From NCBI GenBank assembly GCA_002351535.1, contig DEGR01000070.1:5049-69048 (forward strand): 64,000 bases of DNA, in the 5' to 3' direction. The notes under the pieces were generated by a model. It was not told the origin of the DNA. It ran no database searches and saw only the letters and a list, made by a program, of their open reading frames with translations. This document shows positions 52,232-61,196 of the stretch, in pieces. The DNA comes from Lachnospira sp. UBA2821. GTDB taxonomy: Bacteria > Bacillota > Clostridia > Lachnospirales > Lachnospiraceae. The position numbers and the translations under genes are program-made. Every line of letters starts with the position of its first letter. Position 1 is the first letter of the stretch.

Positions 52232-53266
52232 TCACGAGAAATCATATATAATTTGTTTATAATATTTATGAGGTAATTCTGATACTTCTAGTACATCTCC
52301 TCCAGAAATTTCATTGTTATATTTATTTTTTACTGGCACTCTTTCCCCTGTGCCAGCTAAAAACCATTCATACTCCAAATCGATATGACCTATGTCCACT
52401 GCCTGATACCCTTGCTTTGTCAGGTCATATGCTAATATCCCTGCCGATGGTCCTAATGCAATAAGAAAAATCACATTATCATTCTCTATCTCCAATGCAG
52501 CACTTAGAATATCATCATATCTGTCAAAAGAACTTGTTGCTGGTGCTACGATGCGCCTAATAGACCCAGCATTATTAAACAAATCATTGCCTACCCCCAT
52601 TCTGGTCAATGCTCCCTCTATTATAACTACATCTCTCTTATCCCAAATTCTTTTTAAATTATTAAATCTTTTTTCCGTCTCATCCTTTCCCTGCTCTCTC
52701 ATCATCACATATGGACGAGAAAGATATGCATCATAATACATCTTATCTTTATTCAAATACCTCTGATGCATTTTTCTAACTTCTTCCGTCATATAAATAC
52801 GAATCCCATCTGCAGCTTTTTTATTAAATCTATCCAAATTACCATAATTATCTGCTATTCCTATCAAAATTCTTTCATCTTTTGTACTAATAACCTCTTT
52901 TAGCCTTTTTGATAGCTTATCATCTAATCGTTGAAATTTTTGACGTAGTATTCCTGACATAATAGAAAACTCTCCATCTCCAAAACGTGCTAAAGATTTT
53001 CCTTCCAACACAATTTTATCTATTGCTATTTCAGCACTTGCTATATGAGGAAAAAAAAGATTCTCTTTATTAACCCTTGGATCCAAAATTTCATACTTAA
53101 TATTATCTATAATCGTATTCATTTGCATAATATATAAATTTGTATTTGTTAATGATTCATTCATATGACTCACAATTTGAAACATATCCTGACTATTTTT
53201 GCAAACCTCTTTTAAACTATTTTTTAATATGCTAATTTCATCTTCAATATCTTTACTACTACACAT
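52232..53266 (-). CDS. GT-D fold glycosyltransferase (DUF1792 type)
   Basis: 344 aa. The N-terminal 60 residues are predicted coiled coil. The catalytic part has FGDGEF (95-100), the DxE metal motif that defines the GT-D fold described for the DUF1792 enzyme of serine-rich adhesin glycosylation. It also has VVIIEGALTRMGVGNDLFNN, IVAPATSSFDRYDDIL, IALGPSAGILAYDL and GYQAVDIGHIDLEYEW. GT-D enzymes extend O-glycans on proteins, which fits a flagellin-glycan locus. Confidence 0.85.
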   Translation of the reverse strand: MCSSKDIEDEISILKNSLKEVCKNSQDMFQIVSHMNESLTNTNLYIMQMNTIIDNIKYEILDPRVNKENLFFPHIASAEIAIDKIVLEGKSLARFGDGEFSIMSGILRQKFQRLDDKLSKRLKEVISTKDERILIGIADNYGNLDRFNKKAADGIRIYMTEEVRKMHQRYLNKDKMYYDAYLSRPYVMMREQGKDETEKRFNNLKRIWDKRDVVIIEGALTRMGVGNDLFNNAGSIRRIVAPATSSFDRYDDILSAALEIENDNVIFLIALGPSAGILAYDLTKQGYQAVDIGHIDLEYEWFLAGTGERVPVKNKYNNEISGGDVLEVSELPHKYYKQIIYDFS

Positions 53267-53282
53267 ATTTTTTCTTCCCCTT

Positions 53283-54635
53283 TTATATTCTAGCTTTCAC
53301 TACATATTGATATGTATCATACATATGCATTTCAACATTTTGTGATATTTCCATTAACTTTATCTTCAACCTTTCCTGTTCTTCTGTTAATTGAACCATA
53401 GTTGTCTCAACTTCTTCCATCAAAAATCCTTCTTTTTGAAACATCATAAGTATTTCATAAAATGTAAAAAAATGAATATGTGTCCTGTCTAGTAATCCCA
53501 TGTCTTTGTACTCAAATCTTCCTCTAATCAATTGTTGCATAACTGAAATATGCATTATATTAGGAATACTTGCTATTATACGACCATGTTCTTTCAACAA
53601 CTTCTGCTTGCAATAATTTATAGTTCTTTGAGGATTATGTAAATGCTCCAATACATCTCCAAAAACAATATAATCAAATCTTTCCTGAAATGGCACATTT
53701 TCTTCTTCTATATTTCCTTCTCTTACATCTAAGAGATACTTAGCAATTTTCACCGCTGATGAATTTATTTCCATACCCCGCGGTTTACTATTAGGGTATT
53801 TGCCTTGTATATCTAGCAGTGTTGCCCCCAAATCACATCCCACCTCTAGAACTGAAAACTCCGCATCTTTATCTTCATTAATCAATTCCGTCAAAAAACT
53901 GTTAGGAACTCTGTTAAAATAATTCATGTTCCAATTCTTCTTGAGTATTATCCTGTCATTTTCATTATTTATTTCTTTCACACCATTATTTCCCATACCT
54001 AAATATAAATCAAATACTATAGCATCACTACACACAACTGCATGATATCCCTTTTGTATCATATTTAGCTCATAATCGATCAATACGTTTTGGGCTTCAA
54101 TAAGCCTGTCATTAAACTTCCCATTTTCTTTTATCCACCTACTAGAAATCGCCCATATGCCAGCATCAATTCCTACTGTAACTGGATATTGGCAACTCTT
54201 TTCTAATCTCTCATTTTTTGTTTCAATTTCCAACATATTATCAAGACTATCAACTGAAATATACTGACACCCTCTTAATCCATTTGATACAGGACCAGCA
54301 ATTCCGATATTTTGTCCCTTCTGTACTGTTTCCGCCAGCTTTAACAAAGCATTTCTCCCTGTCACATAACGTATATCCATAAAAACAATCACATCATCTA
54401 ACTGGAAATTATCGATTGCCGCATTCCAGACTATTCCATACCCCTGTTTTCCTTCGTCAAAAATAATATAATCATATCCAAATGAAGGCAACATATCACT
54501 TGTTCCATCTTCTGATCCATTATCTATAAGTATTACTTTATTAATTCCTTTTACTTCATCCAACCACTTGATGCATACATCCAATAAATCTTTTTGATTA
54601 TGCATTGTAATAATTAAACTAATGTTATTTTCCAA
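53283..54635 (-). CDS. GT2 glycosyltransferase fused to SAM-methyltransferase
   Basis: 450 aa. GT2 domain (about 1-245: ISLIITMHNQKDLLDVCIKW; LIDNGSEDGTSDML) followed by a methyltransferase (about 260-430: VLEVGCDLGATLLDI; FGDVLEHLHNPQRT; LLDRTHIHFFTF). It is clearly related to 33057-34802, especially in the methyltransferase part, but lacks the TPR domain. The start is TTG at 54633-54635 with GGAG at 8 nt, 3 nt after the previous stop. Confidence 0.85.
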   Translation of the reverse strand: MENNISLIITMHNQKDLLDVCIKWLDEVKGINKVILIDNGSEDGTSDMLPSFGYDYIIFDEGKQGYGIVWNAAIDNFQLDDVIVFMDIRYVTGRNALLKLAETVQKGQNIGIAGPVSNGLRGCQYISVDSLDNMLEIETKNERLEKSCQYPVTVGIDAGIWAISSRWIKENGKFNDRLIEAQNVLIDYELNMIQKGYHAVVCSDAIVFDLYLGMGNNGVKEINNENDRIILKKNWNMNYFNRVPNSFLTELINEDKDAEFSVLEVGCDLGATLLDIQGKYPNSKPRGMEINSSAVKIAKYLLDVREGNIEEENVPFQERFDYIVFGDVLEHLHNPQRTINYCKQKLLKEHGRIIASIPNIMHISVMQQLIRGRFEYKDMGLLDRTHIHFFTFYEILMMFQKEGFLMEEVETTMVQLTEEQERLKIKLMEISQNVEMHMYDTYQYVVKARI

Positions 54636-54638
54636 TTT

Positions 54639-55721
54639 TCATTCTCCATTTCTATCTGGTATAGTAACTTTTATCAGTTTATATACTGCCTCTCTCGAAA
54701 TCTTCCCTGATTCTATACTATCTTCAAGTTCCACGATACGTTCATCCTCCCTGCCATACTCTATACGAAGCAATACCCAACGACACCAATTATAATAAGA
54801 TTGAATATCTTCCCATTTCTTTAAATTCGTCCACTCGCTATGTATAACGCCATTATGTTCTTCTGCAGAATAAATGTCCATTATGTTTATAATTTCACGA
54901 ATCTGATTATCCTTTATATCCAATCCTCTAATCTTTTCTATAGTTTCATTGAGCTCTTTATATGCCCTCTTTTCTAAAAGACATATCATAATGTCTCTTA
55001 TTCTTTCAACCTGCCTTACTCTTTCTTTTTCCAACTCCATTTCAACTTTCTTCCCTGAAAAAACTTCTGGATACTCTTTTATCATCCTTCTTCGATAAAG
55101 GTTATAATTTTTCAGATTTGAAACACCGCAGTCATGATAACACCATGTATCTTTTTGATATGGAACTACTACTTTAAAGCCATTTTTTTGCATCTCCAAT
55201 GATTGTGATACATCATAAAAATCCCATCCATCCAACAAATCCTGTCTCCACGACACATCATATTGTGTAACCATAACAAGACCATCTATTGCTTTAACCG
55301 GAATGTACATCATCTGATTATTCTGAAGAAGTTTTGCTTCGAAAGTACAAAATCCATCACATGCATATACGCTTCCCACATTCCATCCTAAATAACAATT
55401 AGCATCGATGGACAACTCTCTAGTCCCAATAACCCCAATCATTCCAATTTTTTCATCTTTAGCAAATATCGCTAATATATCATTCATAAATTCTCTATTT
55501 AGAATAAAAGTATCTTGATGCAAATATACTTTGTATTTGGCGTTACTAGAAGCTATTGCCTCATTATACGCTTCTGTCATGGATCTTGCATCTTGAATGC
55601 TAATAATATCTATATCATATTCTTCTGGCACAGCCAAATCTTGAATGTATCTCACACACTCATTATAATACTGTAAATTATTAGTACAAATAATAAATGC
55701 TATTTGATTATTATTTATCAT
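54639..55721 (-). CDS. GT2-like glycosyltransferase (PF13712-type paralogue 3)
   Basis: 360 aa. Same domain as 35999 and 37099: AFIICTNNLQYYNECVRYIQ, KVYLHQDTFILNREFMNDIL, AIDGLVMVTQYDVSWRQDLL, GWDFYDVSQSLEMQ and TWCYHDCGVSNLKNYNLYRR. The C-terminal 130 residues are helical. CGGAGG lies 12 nt upstream. A sigma28-like promoter is present in the 90-bp gap before it. Confidence 0.83.
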   Translation of the reverse strand: MINNNQIAFIICTNNLQYYNECVRYIQDLAVPEEYDIDIISIQDARSMTEAYNEAIASSNAKYKVYLHQDTFILNREFMNDILAIFAKDEKIGMIGVIGTRELSIDANCYLGWNVGSVYACDGFCTFEAKLLQNNQMMYIPVKAIDGLVMVTQYDVSWRQDLLDGWDFYDVSQSLEMQKNGFKVVVPYQKDTWCYHDCGVSNLKNYNLYRRRMIKEYPEVFSGKKVEMELEKERVRQVERIRDIMICLLEKRAYKELNETIEKIRGLDIKDNQIREIINIMDIYSAEEHNGVIHSEWTNLKKWEDIQSYYNWCRWVLLRIEYGREDERIVELEDSIESGKISREAVYKLIKVTIPDRNGE

Positions 55722-55756
55722 GAATTATATTTTCCTCCGTAGTAACCCCACATTAT

Positions 55757-55784
55757 ATATCGGTTTTTTCACTTACATATGTTA
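55757..55784 (-). promoter_or_regulatory. Possible sigma28 promoter of the right-block glycosyltransferases
   Basis: On the minus strand TAAC (55781-55784), 16 nt, ACCGATAT (55757-55764). The spacing equals that of the motif at 20047-20074. One mismatch in each box, so this is tentative. Confidence 0.4.
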
Positions 55785-55811
55785 CTATTATTTATATTTT
55801 CTGATTATTCA

Positions 55812-56468
55812 TTAACACTTTTTACCATATTCCCCCAAAAAAGTTTCTCTAGCATCATAATAATTCTTCAAATCAAAGAAACCATCATCATGAATACACC
55901 AAGGAGACCTCTGGTTTGGAACCACCACCTTATACCCTTTTCTTATAAATTCCTGACTCTGAGATATATCGTAAAAATCCCACTTAGTAAATAGATCCTC
56001 TCTCCAAAGTATATCATACTGTGTAGCCATCAATAATCCATCTATAGCTTCTACTTCTTGATATGTTCCTTCTATTTCTCCTATAACACTTTCACCTGAC
56101 TGATAAATCATATTAAAATACAATTTTCCTACCCTTGGCCCGTTCCACATAATTGCGTTCTCTGGTAGTTTTGGTGCTCCTACCATTCCCATCATCCCAA
56201 TATGTTCATCCTTAAACACTTCCAACATATCATATAAAAAGTTTTCATTTACAATAAATACATCCTGATGTAAGTACACCTTATATTTTGCTGTACTTGA
56301 ATTCATTCCTTCATTATAACCTGAGGTCATTGATATAGCCTCTCTTATAGTGAGTATTTCAACATCATACCCCTGCGGTATATTCAAACGATTCAAATAC
56401 CTCATTTGCTCTTTCTCATAATTATAATTATTCACGCATATTATAAAACATATTTTCTTATCATCCAT
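55812..56468 (-). CDS. GT2-like glycosyltransferase (PF13712-type paralogue 4, minimal form)
   Basis: 218 aa, containing only the catalytic domain shared with its three paralogues: CFIICVNNYNYEKEQMRYLN, AKYKVYLHQDVFIVNENFLY, AIDGLLMATQYDILWREDLF, KWDFYDISQSQEFIRKG and PWCIHDDGFFDLKNYYDARE. The start at 56468 (MDDKKICFIICV) has GAGG 5 nt upstream and lies 2 nt after the previous stop; the ORF is open upstream but would overlap that gene. Confidence 0.82.
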   Translation of the reverse strand: MDDKKICFIICVNNYNYEKEQMRYLNRLNIPQGYDVEILTIREAISMTSGYNEGMNSSTAKYKVYLHQDVFIVNENFLYDMLEVFKDEHIGMMGMVGAPKLPENAIMWNGPRVGKLYFNMIYQSGESVIGEIEGTYQEVEAIDGLLMATQYDILWREDLFTKWDFYDISQSQEFIRKGYKVVVPNQRSPWCIHDDGFFDLKNYYDARETFLGEYGKKC

Positions 56469-56470
56469 AA

Positions 56471-57532
56471 CTACCTCACCCTTTTTTGACATGCTACAAG
56501 AATGTTCTGCGTAATATCTCCTGGTTTCTCCACCCTTTTCAAACATTCAATTGCCTTTTCAATGTTTCCCTCTTCAATACATAAATTAGCCATAAAACAC
56601 AGCAGCATCTCGTTTCCTCGTAGTATTTTCTCACCATACTCTAATGTAACCCATGCAATTCCTTTTAACCCTCCTTCCAATAACTCATCCGATAATGTTA
56701 TATAATACTCATCCACAAAAGTAGGTTCATTTTGCAGAAAACATCTCCAAGCATCTTCTGTCATACCATTTTTTCTTATATATTTTACCACGTCTTGATA
56801 CGCCATATTATCCTTATATCGTAATCTCCACAATATTTCCTGTACCTCCAGAATCCTTTCCTCTTCCCCGCACACCTCTTGAGGATAAACAGGAATATTA
56901 GTCAGACACTCTTTTGCATATTCATCATGATTGGCTTTCAAATACATTTCTGCTTGTTTCTTTATTATTCTACGATTTCCCGGCCATCTCTGATTAATAA
57001 AATTCTGCATTACAAACTGTTCTGAATACATTTTGTTTTGCTCAAATAGCTTCTCCAACTTTAGTGACATCTGTAATGGTCTCATTACAACCGTAGTCAT
57101 CATTGTTTCCAAGGTAACCATAGAAGTCTTATGTTGCTTTAAAAACCTAACCAACTCATTTGACGATTCTGTGTCAATATCAAAATCTATCCTATATAAT
57201 ATAAATTTAAGTTCTTCAATATATCTTTGCAGTTCTTCAACTGTACCTCCTTGTTCTAATATTCCATCCTCCTTTCCACTCTCTACTTCTCTTTCATATA
57301 TCTGCATTATTACATACATTCCTGCAACTATGTCAGTCTGCTTATAGTGTTCAAAGAAACTCTTATCTAAAAACAAATCATGTAGCTTTAGTCTGCTTTC
57401 TCTCGTTCCTTCCTTTAACAGTACGTTCATCATTTCTACTACTTCCGGCATTTTTTCTCCATACTTACTCTGCCATATTCTTTCTCTTTCCGCTTCCTCT
57501 CTTGCGAATTGTTCGGTTCTTTTATCTTCCAT
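56471..57532 (-). CDS. Helical-repeat (TPR-like) protein of unknown role
   Basis: 353 aa, all-helical with TPR-like pairs most evident at the C-terminus (NEMLLCFMANLCIEEGNIEK). No catalytic motif is seen. Weak ribosome binding site. It is the first gene of the right minus-strand glycosyltransferase run, back to back with the CgeB-like trio. A scaffold or substrate-recognition partner for the glycosyltransferases is a reasonable guess, not more. Confidence 0.7.
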   Translation of the reverse strand: MEDKRTEQFAREEAERERIWQSKYGEKMPEVVEMMNVLLKEGTRESRLKLHDLFLDKSFFEHYKQTDIVAGMYVIMQIYEREVESGKEDGILEQGGTVEELQRYIEELKFILYRIDFDIDTESSNELVRFLKQHKTSMVTLETMMTTVVMRPLQMSLKLEKLFEQNKMYSEQFVMQNFINQRWPGNRRIIKKQAEMYLKANHDEYAKECLTNIPVYPQEVCGEEERILEVQEILWRLRYKDNMAYQDVVKYIRKNGMTEDAWRCFLQNEPTFVDEYYITLSDELLEGGLKGIAWVTLEYGEKILRGNEMLLCFMANLCIEEGNIEKAIECLKRVEKPGDITQNILVACQKRVR

Positions 57533-57596
57533 TCACTCTTATACCCGTTCCTTATTTATTTTTGATTTTCTATCAATATATATTGAACAAAAACCC

Positions 57597-57625
57597 TTGT
57601 CTCTTTCTTCTTTTTTCGATACAAT
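57597..57625 (+). promoter_or_regulatory. Sigma-A promoter of the CgeB-like trio
   Basis: TTGTCT (57597-57602), 17 nt, TACAAT (57620-57625), about 30 nt before the start codon. Confidence 0.65.
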
Positions 57626-57655
57626 ATATTTATTATTTTCATCGGGAGGCTTATC

Positions 57656-58828
57656 ATGAGATTTTTATTTGTTCCAACGCACAATTCCATATTTGACATC
57701 CCATGGGCATTAAAAAACATGGGATATGATGTTGATGTTCTTAATACAATTCCATTTGATCCGAACAATTCTGCCCAGGAGCAAAACGAATATTTTAAAG
57801 CACAGATAAGAAATATCCTTTACGACTTTATCATTTCTTATCTGTTCATCCCTGCCGTATCAGATATATGCTCAGAACACCACATTCCATATATATCATG
57901 GACCTATGATTCCCCCCTGACAGCGCTCTTTACGCCGTCCGTTTTTCACAATACAAATTATACCTTTATTTTCGACAAAATGCAATGTAAACGGCTTACA
58001 GATTCCGGTGTTCCACATATTTACCACATGCCTTTAGCAGTTAATCTTGAACGAACAGGCTGTCTGGATATTACGGATAAAGATGAACAGCTTTATTCAC
58101 ATAACATTTCCTTCATCGGAGGTCTATATGAGAACAATACATATAATGCTATAATTCAGGCTTTTCCCGAACATCTCCAGCTAAAGCTCAAGTTATACTT
58201 AATGAAGAATATGTGTCATTGGGAGACAGGAAGACCATGGCCTGTACTTCCACAGGAATGTGTTGATTTTCTCCTTACCCAGACAGATGTATCTGGTTGG
58301 AATCAGACATCCCTGTTAAGCGACGCTGAATATCTGGGATTATTATTTTTCCCAAGAAAGCTGGCAGAATTAGAACGTGTAACCATACTTAACACTTTGG
58401 CACAGGATTTTGATGTACATCTCTATACCAAAAGTCCAACCGAATTTCTTCAAAACGTGCGTACCCACACCGGAGTGGATTACTATACCGTTATGAATAA
58501 AGTATTTTATTTCAGCAAGATTAATCTTAATATCACACTTTCATCTATAGAGTCCGGTGTTCCTCAACGCGTCCTGGACATAATGGGATGTGGAGGGTTT
58601 GTTCTCACCAATTATCAGGAGGAGATTGAGGATTTATTTACTATAGGAAAGGAAATAGAAGTATTCCGCAGCATAGAGGAACTGCGTGAAAAATGTACTT
58701 ACTATCTGTCCCACGAGAAGGAGCGCCTGAGAATTGCCATGAACGGCTATCAGAAAGTACGTGATTGCTTTTCATACCAGCATCAGCTAAACAGGATGAT
58801 TTCAATTGTACAGGAGGATTTAAAGTAA
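57656..58828 (+). CDS. CgeB-like glycosyltransferase, first of three in tandem
   Basis: 390 aa, GT-B fold. It has MRFLFVPTHNSIFDIPWALK, the acceptor-side ISWTYDSPLTALFTPSVFHN, ISFIGGLYENNTYNA and the donor-domain LDIMGCGGFVLTNYQEEIED. It is related to the two genes that follow and to 34827-35975. GGGAGG lies 6 nt upstream. The trio reads away from the minus-strand run, from a shared gap of about 120 bp. Its higher GC than the GDP-sugar module suggests a longer residence in the genome. Confidence 0.86.
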   Translation: MRFLFVPTHNSIFDIPWALKNMGYDVDVLNTIPFDPNNSAQEQNEYFKAQIRNILYDFIISYLFIPAVSDICSEHHIPYISWTYDSPLTALFTPSVFHNTNYTFIFDKMQCKRLTDSGVPHIYHMPLAVNLERTGCLDITDKDEQLYSHNISFIGGLYENNTYNAIIQAFPEHLQLKLKLYLMKNMCHWETGRPWPVLPQECVDFLLTQTDVSGWNQTSLLSDAEYLGLLFFPRKLAELERVTILNTLAQDFDVHLYTKSPTEFLQNVRTHTGVDYYTVMNKVFYFSKINLNITLSSIESGVPQRVLDIMGCGGFVLTNYQEEIEDLFTIGKEIEVFRSIEELREKCTYYLSHEKERLRIAMNGYQKVRDCFSYQHQLNRMISIVQEDLK

Positions 58829-58829
58829 C

Positions 58830-60008
58830 ATGAAGATATTATTTTACCGTTATGGAAGCATATGTGAACCGGATATTATTGAGGGATTCCAAGAGCTGGG
58901 ACATACCGTTTCCCAGATTACGGAGGAAATGACAAATAAGAATCTTGTATTCGGAGACTCTGCACGTATTGTAAGCAACTTCCTTATGGAGCATCCTCAG
59001 GACTGCGTATTTACCATTAACTTTTTTCCCATTATCTCTGAGGTGTGTAACATTTTTAAGATTCCCTATATTTCCTGGATTGTAGATTCCCCTGTTATGG
59101 AACTTTTTGCAAAGCCTATCCAGAATCAGTGTAATCGTGTATTTCTCTTTGACCGTGCGCAGTACAATGAAATATCTCCCCTCAATCCCGGACATGTGTT
59201 TCATTTTCCACTGGCAGTCAATGTTAAGTCAAAGCAGCATGTTATAGAGACAGCATCTGATAATGACAAAGAAAGATTTTCTTCTGACGTGTCTTTCGTA
59301 GGCTCCCTCTATACCGAAAAATGTCCCTATGACAAGCTTACCAATCCACCTGAATACCTGACAGGATATCTGAACGGATTGATTAAGAGTCAACTTAAAG
59401 TGTATGGTTATTACTTTGTAGAGGATTTACTCACTGATAATATTGTCCGGGAATTCAAAAAATGTCTGCCCGGATTCTATACCTATCCTATGGACACCTC
59501 CCTAACAGACAGGATTACAACTGCACAGCTTTATATCGGTAATAAGATTACCGCTGTGGAACGTCTTCGAACCATGGAGCTTCTCTCAAAGTATTACAAT
59601 GTTGACCTGTACACCGGAAGCGATACTTCCACTCTTCCTAAAGTACATAATTGTGGTCTGGCTAAATCATTAACTGAAATGCCTGTTATCTTTCACGAAA
59701 GTAAGATTAATCTGAATCCAACCTCCAAGGCTATCCGTTCCGGTCTTCCACAACGAATATTTGATATTATGGGCTGTGGCGGTTTTGTGCTTACCAATTA
59801 TCAGCCGGAGCTTACTGACATCTTTGAACTAGGTACAGAAGTTGTTGCCTATGGAAGTCTGGAAGAATTAAAAGATATGACCGGTTACTATCTGACACAC
59901 AAGAAGGAACGTCTTGAAATAGCCCATAATGGTTATGAAAAAGTAGCCAGGTACTATAACTATCCGGTACGTTTGGAGCAACTGCTTAAATTAGCTATGA
60001 ATAATTAA
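58830..60008 (+). CDS. CgeB-like glycosyltransferase, second of three
   Basis: 392 aa. Signature segments: ISWIVDSPVMELFAKPIQNQ, DVSFVGSLYTEKCPYDKL, INLNPTSKAIRSGLPQRIFD and DIMGCGGFVLTNYQPELTD. The start codon follows the previous stop by one base, with AGGAGG inside the upstream gene 12 nt away, so the two are translationally linked. Confidence 0.86.
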   Translation: MKILFYRYGSICEPDIIEGFQELGHTVSQITEEMTNKNLVFGDSARIVSNFLMEHPQDCVFTINFFPIISEVCNIFKIPYISWIVDSPVMELFAKPIQNQCNRVFLFDRAQYNEISPLNPGHVFHFPLAVNVKSKQHVIETASDNDKERFSSDVSFVGSLYTEKCPYDKLTNPPEYLTGYLNGLIKSQLKVYGYYFVEDLLTDNIVREFKKCLPGFYTYPMDTSLTDRITTAQLYIGNKITAVERLRTMELLSKYYNVDLYTGSDTSTLPKVHNCGLAKSLTEMPVIFHESKINLNPTSKAIRSGLPQRIFDIMGCGGFVLTNYQPELTDIFELGTEVVAYGSLEELKDMTGYYLTHKKERLEIAHNGYEKVARYYNYPVRLEQLLKLAMNN

Positions 60009-60026
60009 CTATAAAAGGAGATTGTC

Positions 60027-61196
60027 ATGAGAATCTTATATATTGACTGGCCCTGTTTCGGAAGGGTAGACGTCCAGTTCACTTTGGAGCAGGCAGGACA
60101 CGAATTTGTTCCCTTTTTTCATGAAGGTTACCAGGACCGTAATAATCCTGAATTTGACAATGCATTTAGGGAGTTTGTAGGAGACACCCGGTATGACTGC
60201 TGCTTTTCCTTTAATTACTTCCACATTGTGTCCAATAACTGCAAAGAATTAGGAATAAAGTATATCGCAGCTATCTATGACAGCCCTTATGTCATGCTTT
60301 ATTCCTACTCATTAATTAACCCAAACAATTATGTCTTTATGTTCGATAAACAGGAGTACCTGAAGCTGAAAAACGGAGGAATCAATACAGTATATTACAG
60401 TCCCCTTCCCGTTAACAGCACTATTATAGATTTTTTAATGGAAAAGCCATTTGATAAAGAAAAACTGTCCGCTGATGTGTCATTCGTAGGCTCTCTTTAC
60501 AACGAGGACCACAACTTTTTTGACCGTCTGGATGGTATCAACGATTACACTAAAGGTTACTTAGATGCCATTATGGAAGCCCAGCTTAAAGTCCAGGGAT
60601 ATAACTTTATCGAAGAAATACTCACCCCTGACATCATATCCGAGCTTAAGAGAGTATGCCCTTACGAATCCATGCCATCTGGTATCGAGACTCCGGAATA
60701 CATTTATGCAAATTATTTTATAGACCGCAAACTAACCTCCATAGAGCGTCAAAGACTGCTTACTGCCATTGCCGGATACTGCAATCTTAAAGTGTACACC
60801 ATCAATAAGAATGCCGTAATCCCCGGTGCGGTCAACATGGGGGCTGTGGATTACTATTCCGAGATGCCCTACGTATTTGCCAACAGTAAAATAAATCTTA
60901 ACATAACACTGCGCAGCATCCAGTCCGGTATTCCTCTCCGTGCCATGGATATAATGGGTGCCGGCGGCTTTCTGCTAACCAACTATCAGGCGGATTTTAT
61001 GGATTATTTCGTTCCCGGCGAAGACTTTGTATATTATGAAAGTGAAGAAGACTTAATACATAAGATTAATTATTATCTTACCCATGATAAGGAGCGCATT
61101 GACATAGCCCACAATGGGCATGAGAAGGTCAAGACAAATCACAGCTTCGAACAGTTCTTCCAGAACATATTTAAAACTGTATTTCCTGATTATTGA
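60027..61196 (+). CDS. CgeB-like glycosyltransferase, third of three
   Basis: 389 aa. Segments AAIYDSPYVMLYSYSLINP, DVSFVGSLYNEDHNFF, INLNITLRSIQSGIPLRAMD and DIMGAGGFLLTNYQADFMD. It is closest to the left-block paralogue at 34827-35975, sharing ITLRSI-SGIPLRA and DIMGAGGFL. AAAAGGAG precedes the ATG. It converges with and overlaps by 7 nt the minus-strand gene ending at 61190, with no terminator seen between them. Confidence 0.86.
   Translation: MRILYIDWPCFGRVDVQFTLEQAGHEFVPFFHEGYQDRNNPEFDNAFREFVGDTRYDCCFSFNYFHIVSNNCKELGIKYIAAIYDSPYVMLYSYSLINPNNYVFMFDKQEYLKLKNGGINTVYYSPLPVNSTIIDFLMEKPFDKEKLSADVSFVGSLYNEDHNFFDRLDGINDYTKGYLDAIMEAQLKVQGYNFIEEILTPDIISELKRVCPYESMPSGIETPEYIYANYFIDRKLTSIERQRLLTAIAGYCNLKVYTINKNAVIPGAVNMGAVDYYSEMPYVFANSKINLNITLRSIQSGIPLRAMDIMGAGGFLLTNYQADFMDYFVPGEDFVYYESEEDLIHKINYYLTHDKERIDIAHNGHEKVKTNHSFEQFFQNIFKTVFPDY

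Noticed and set aside
57556..57768. 70-codon minus-strand ORF over the divergent promoter region
   Set aside because: Lies opposite the start of the CgeB-like gene, has no ribosome binding site and low-complexity content.
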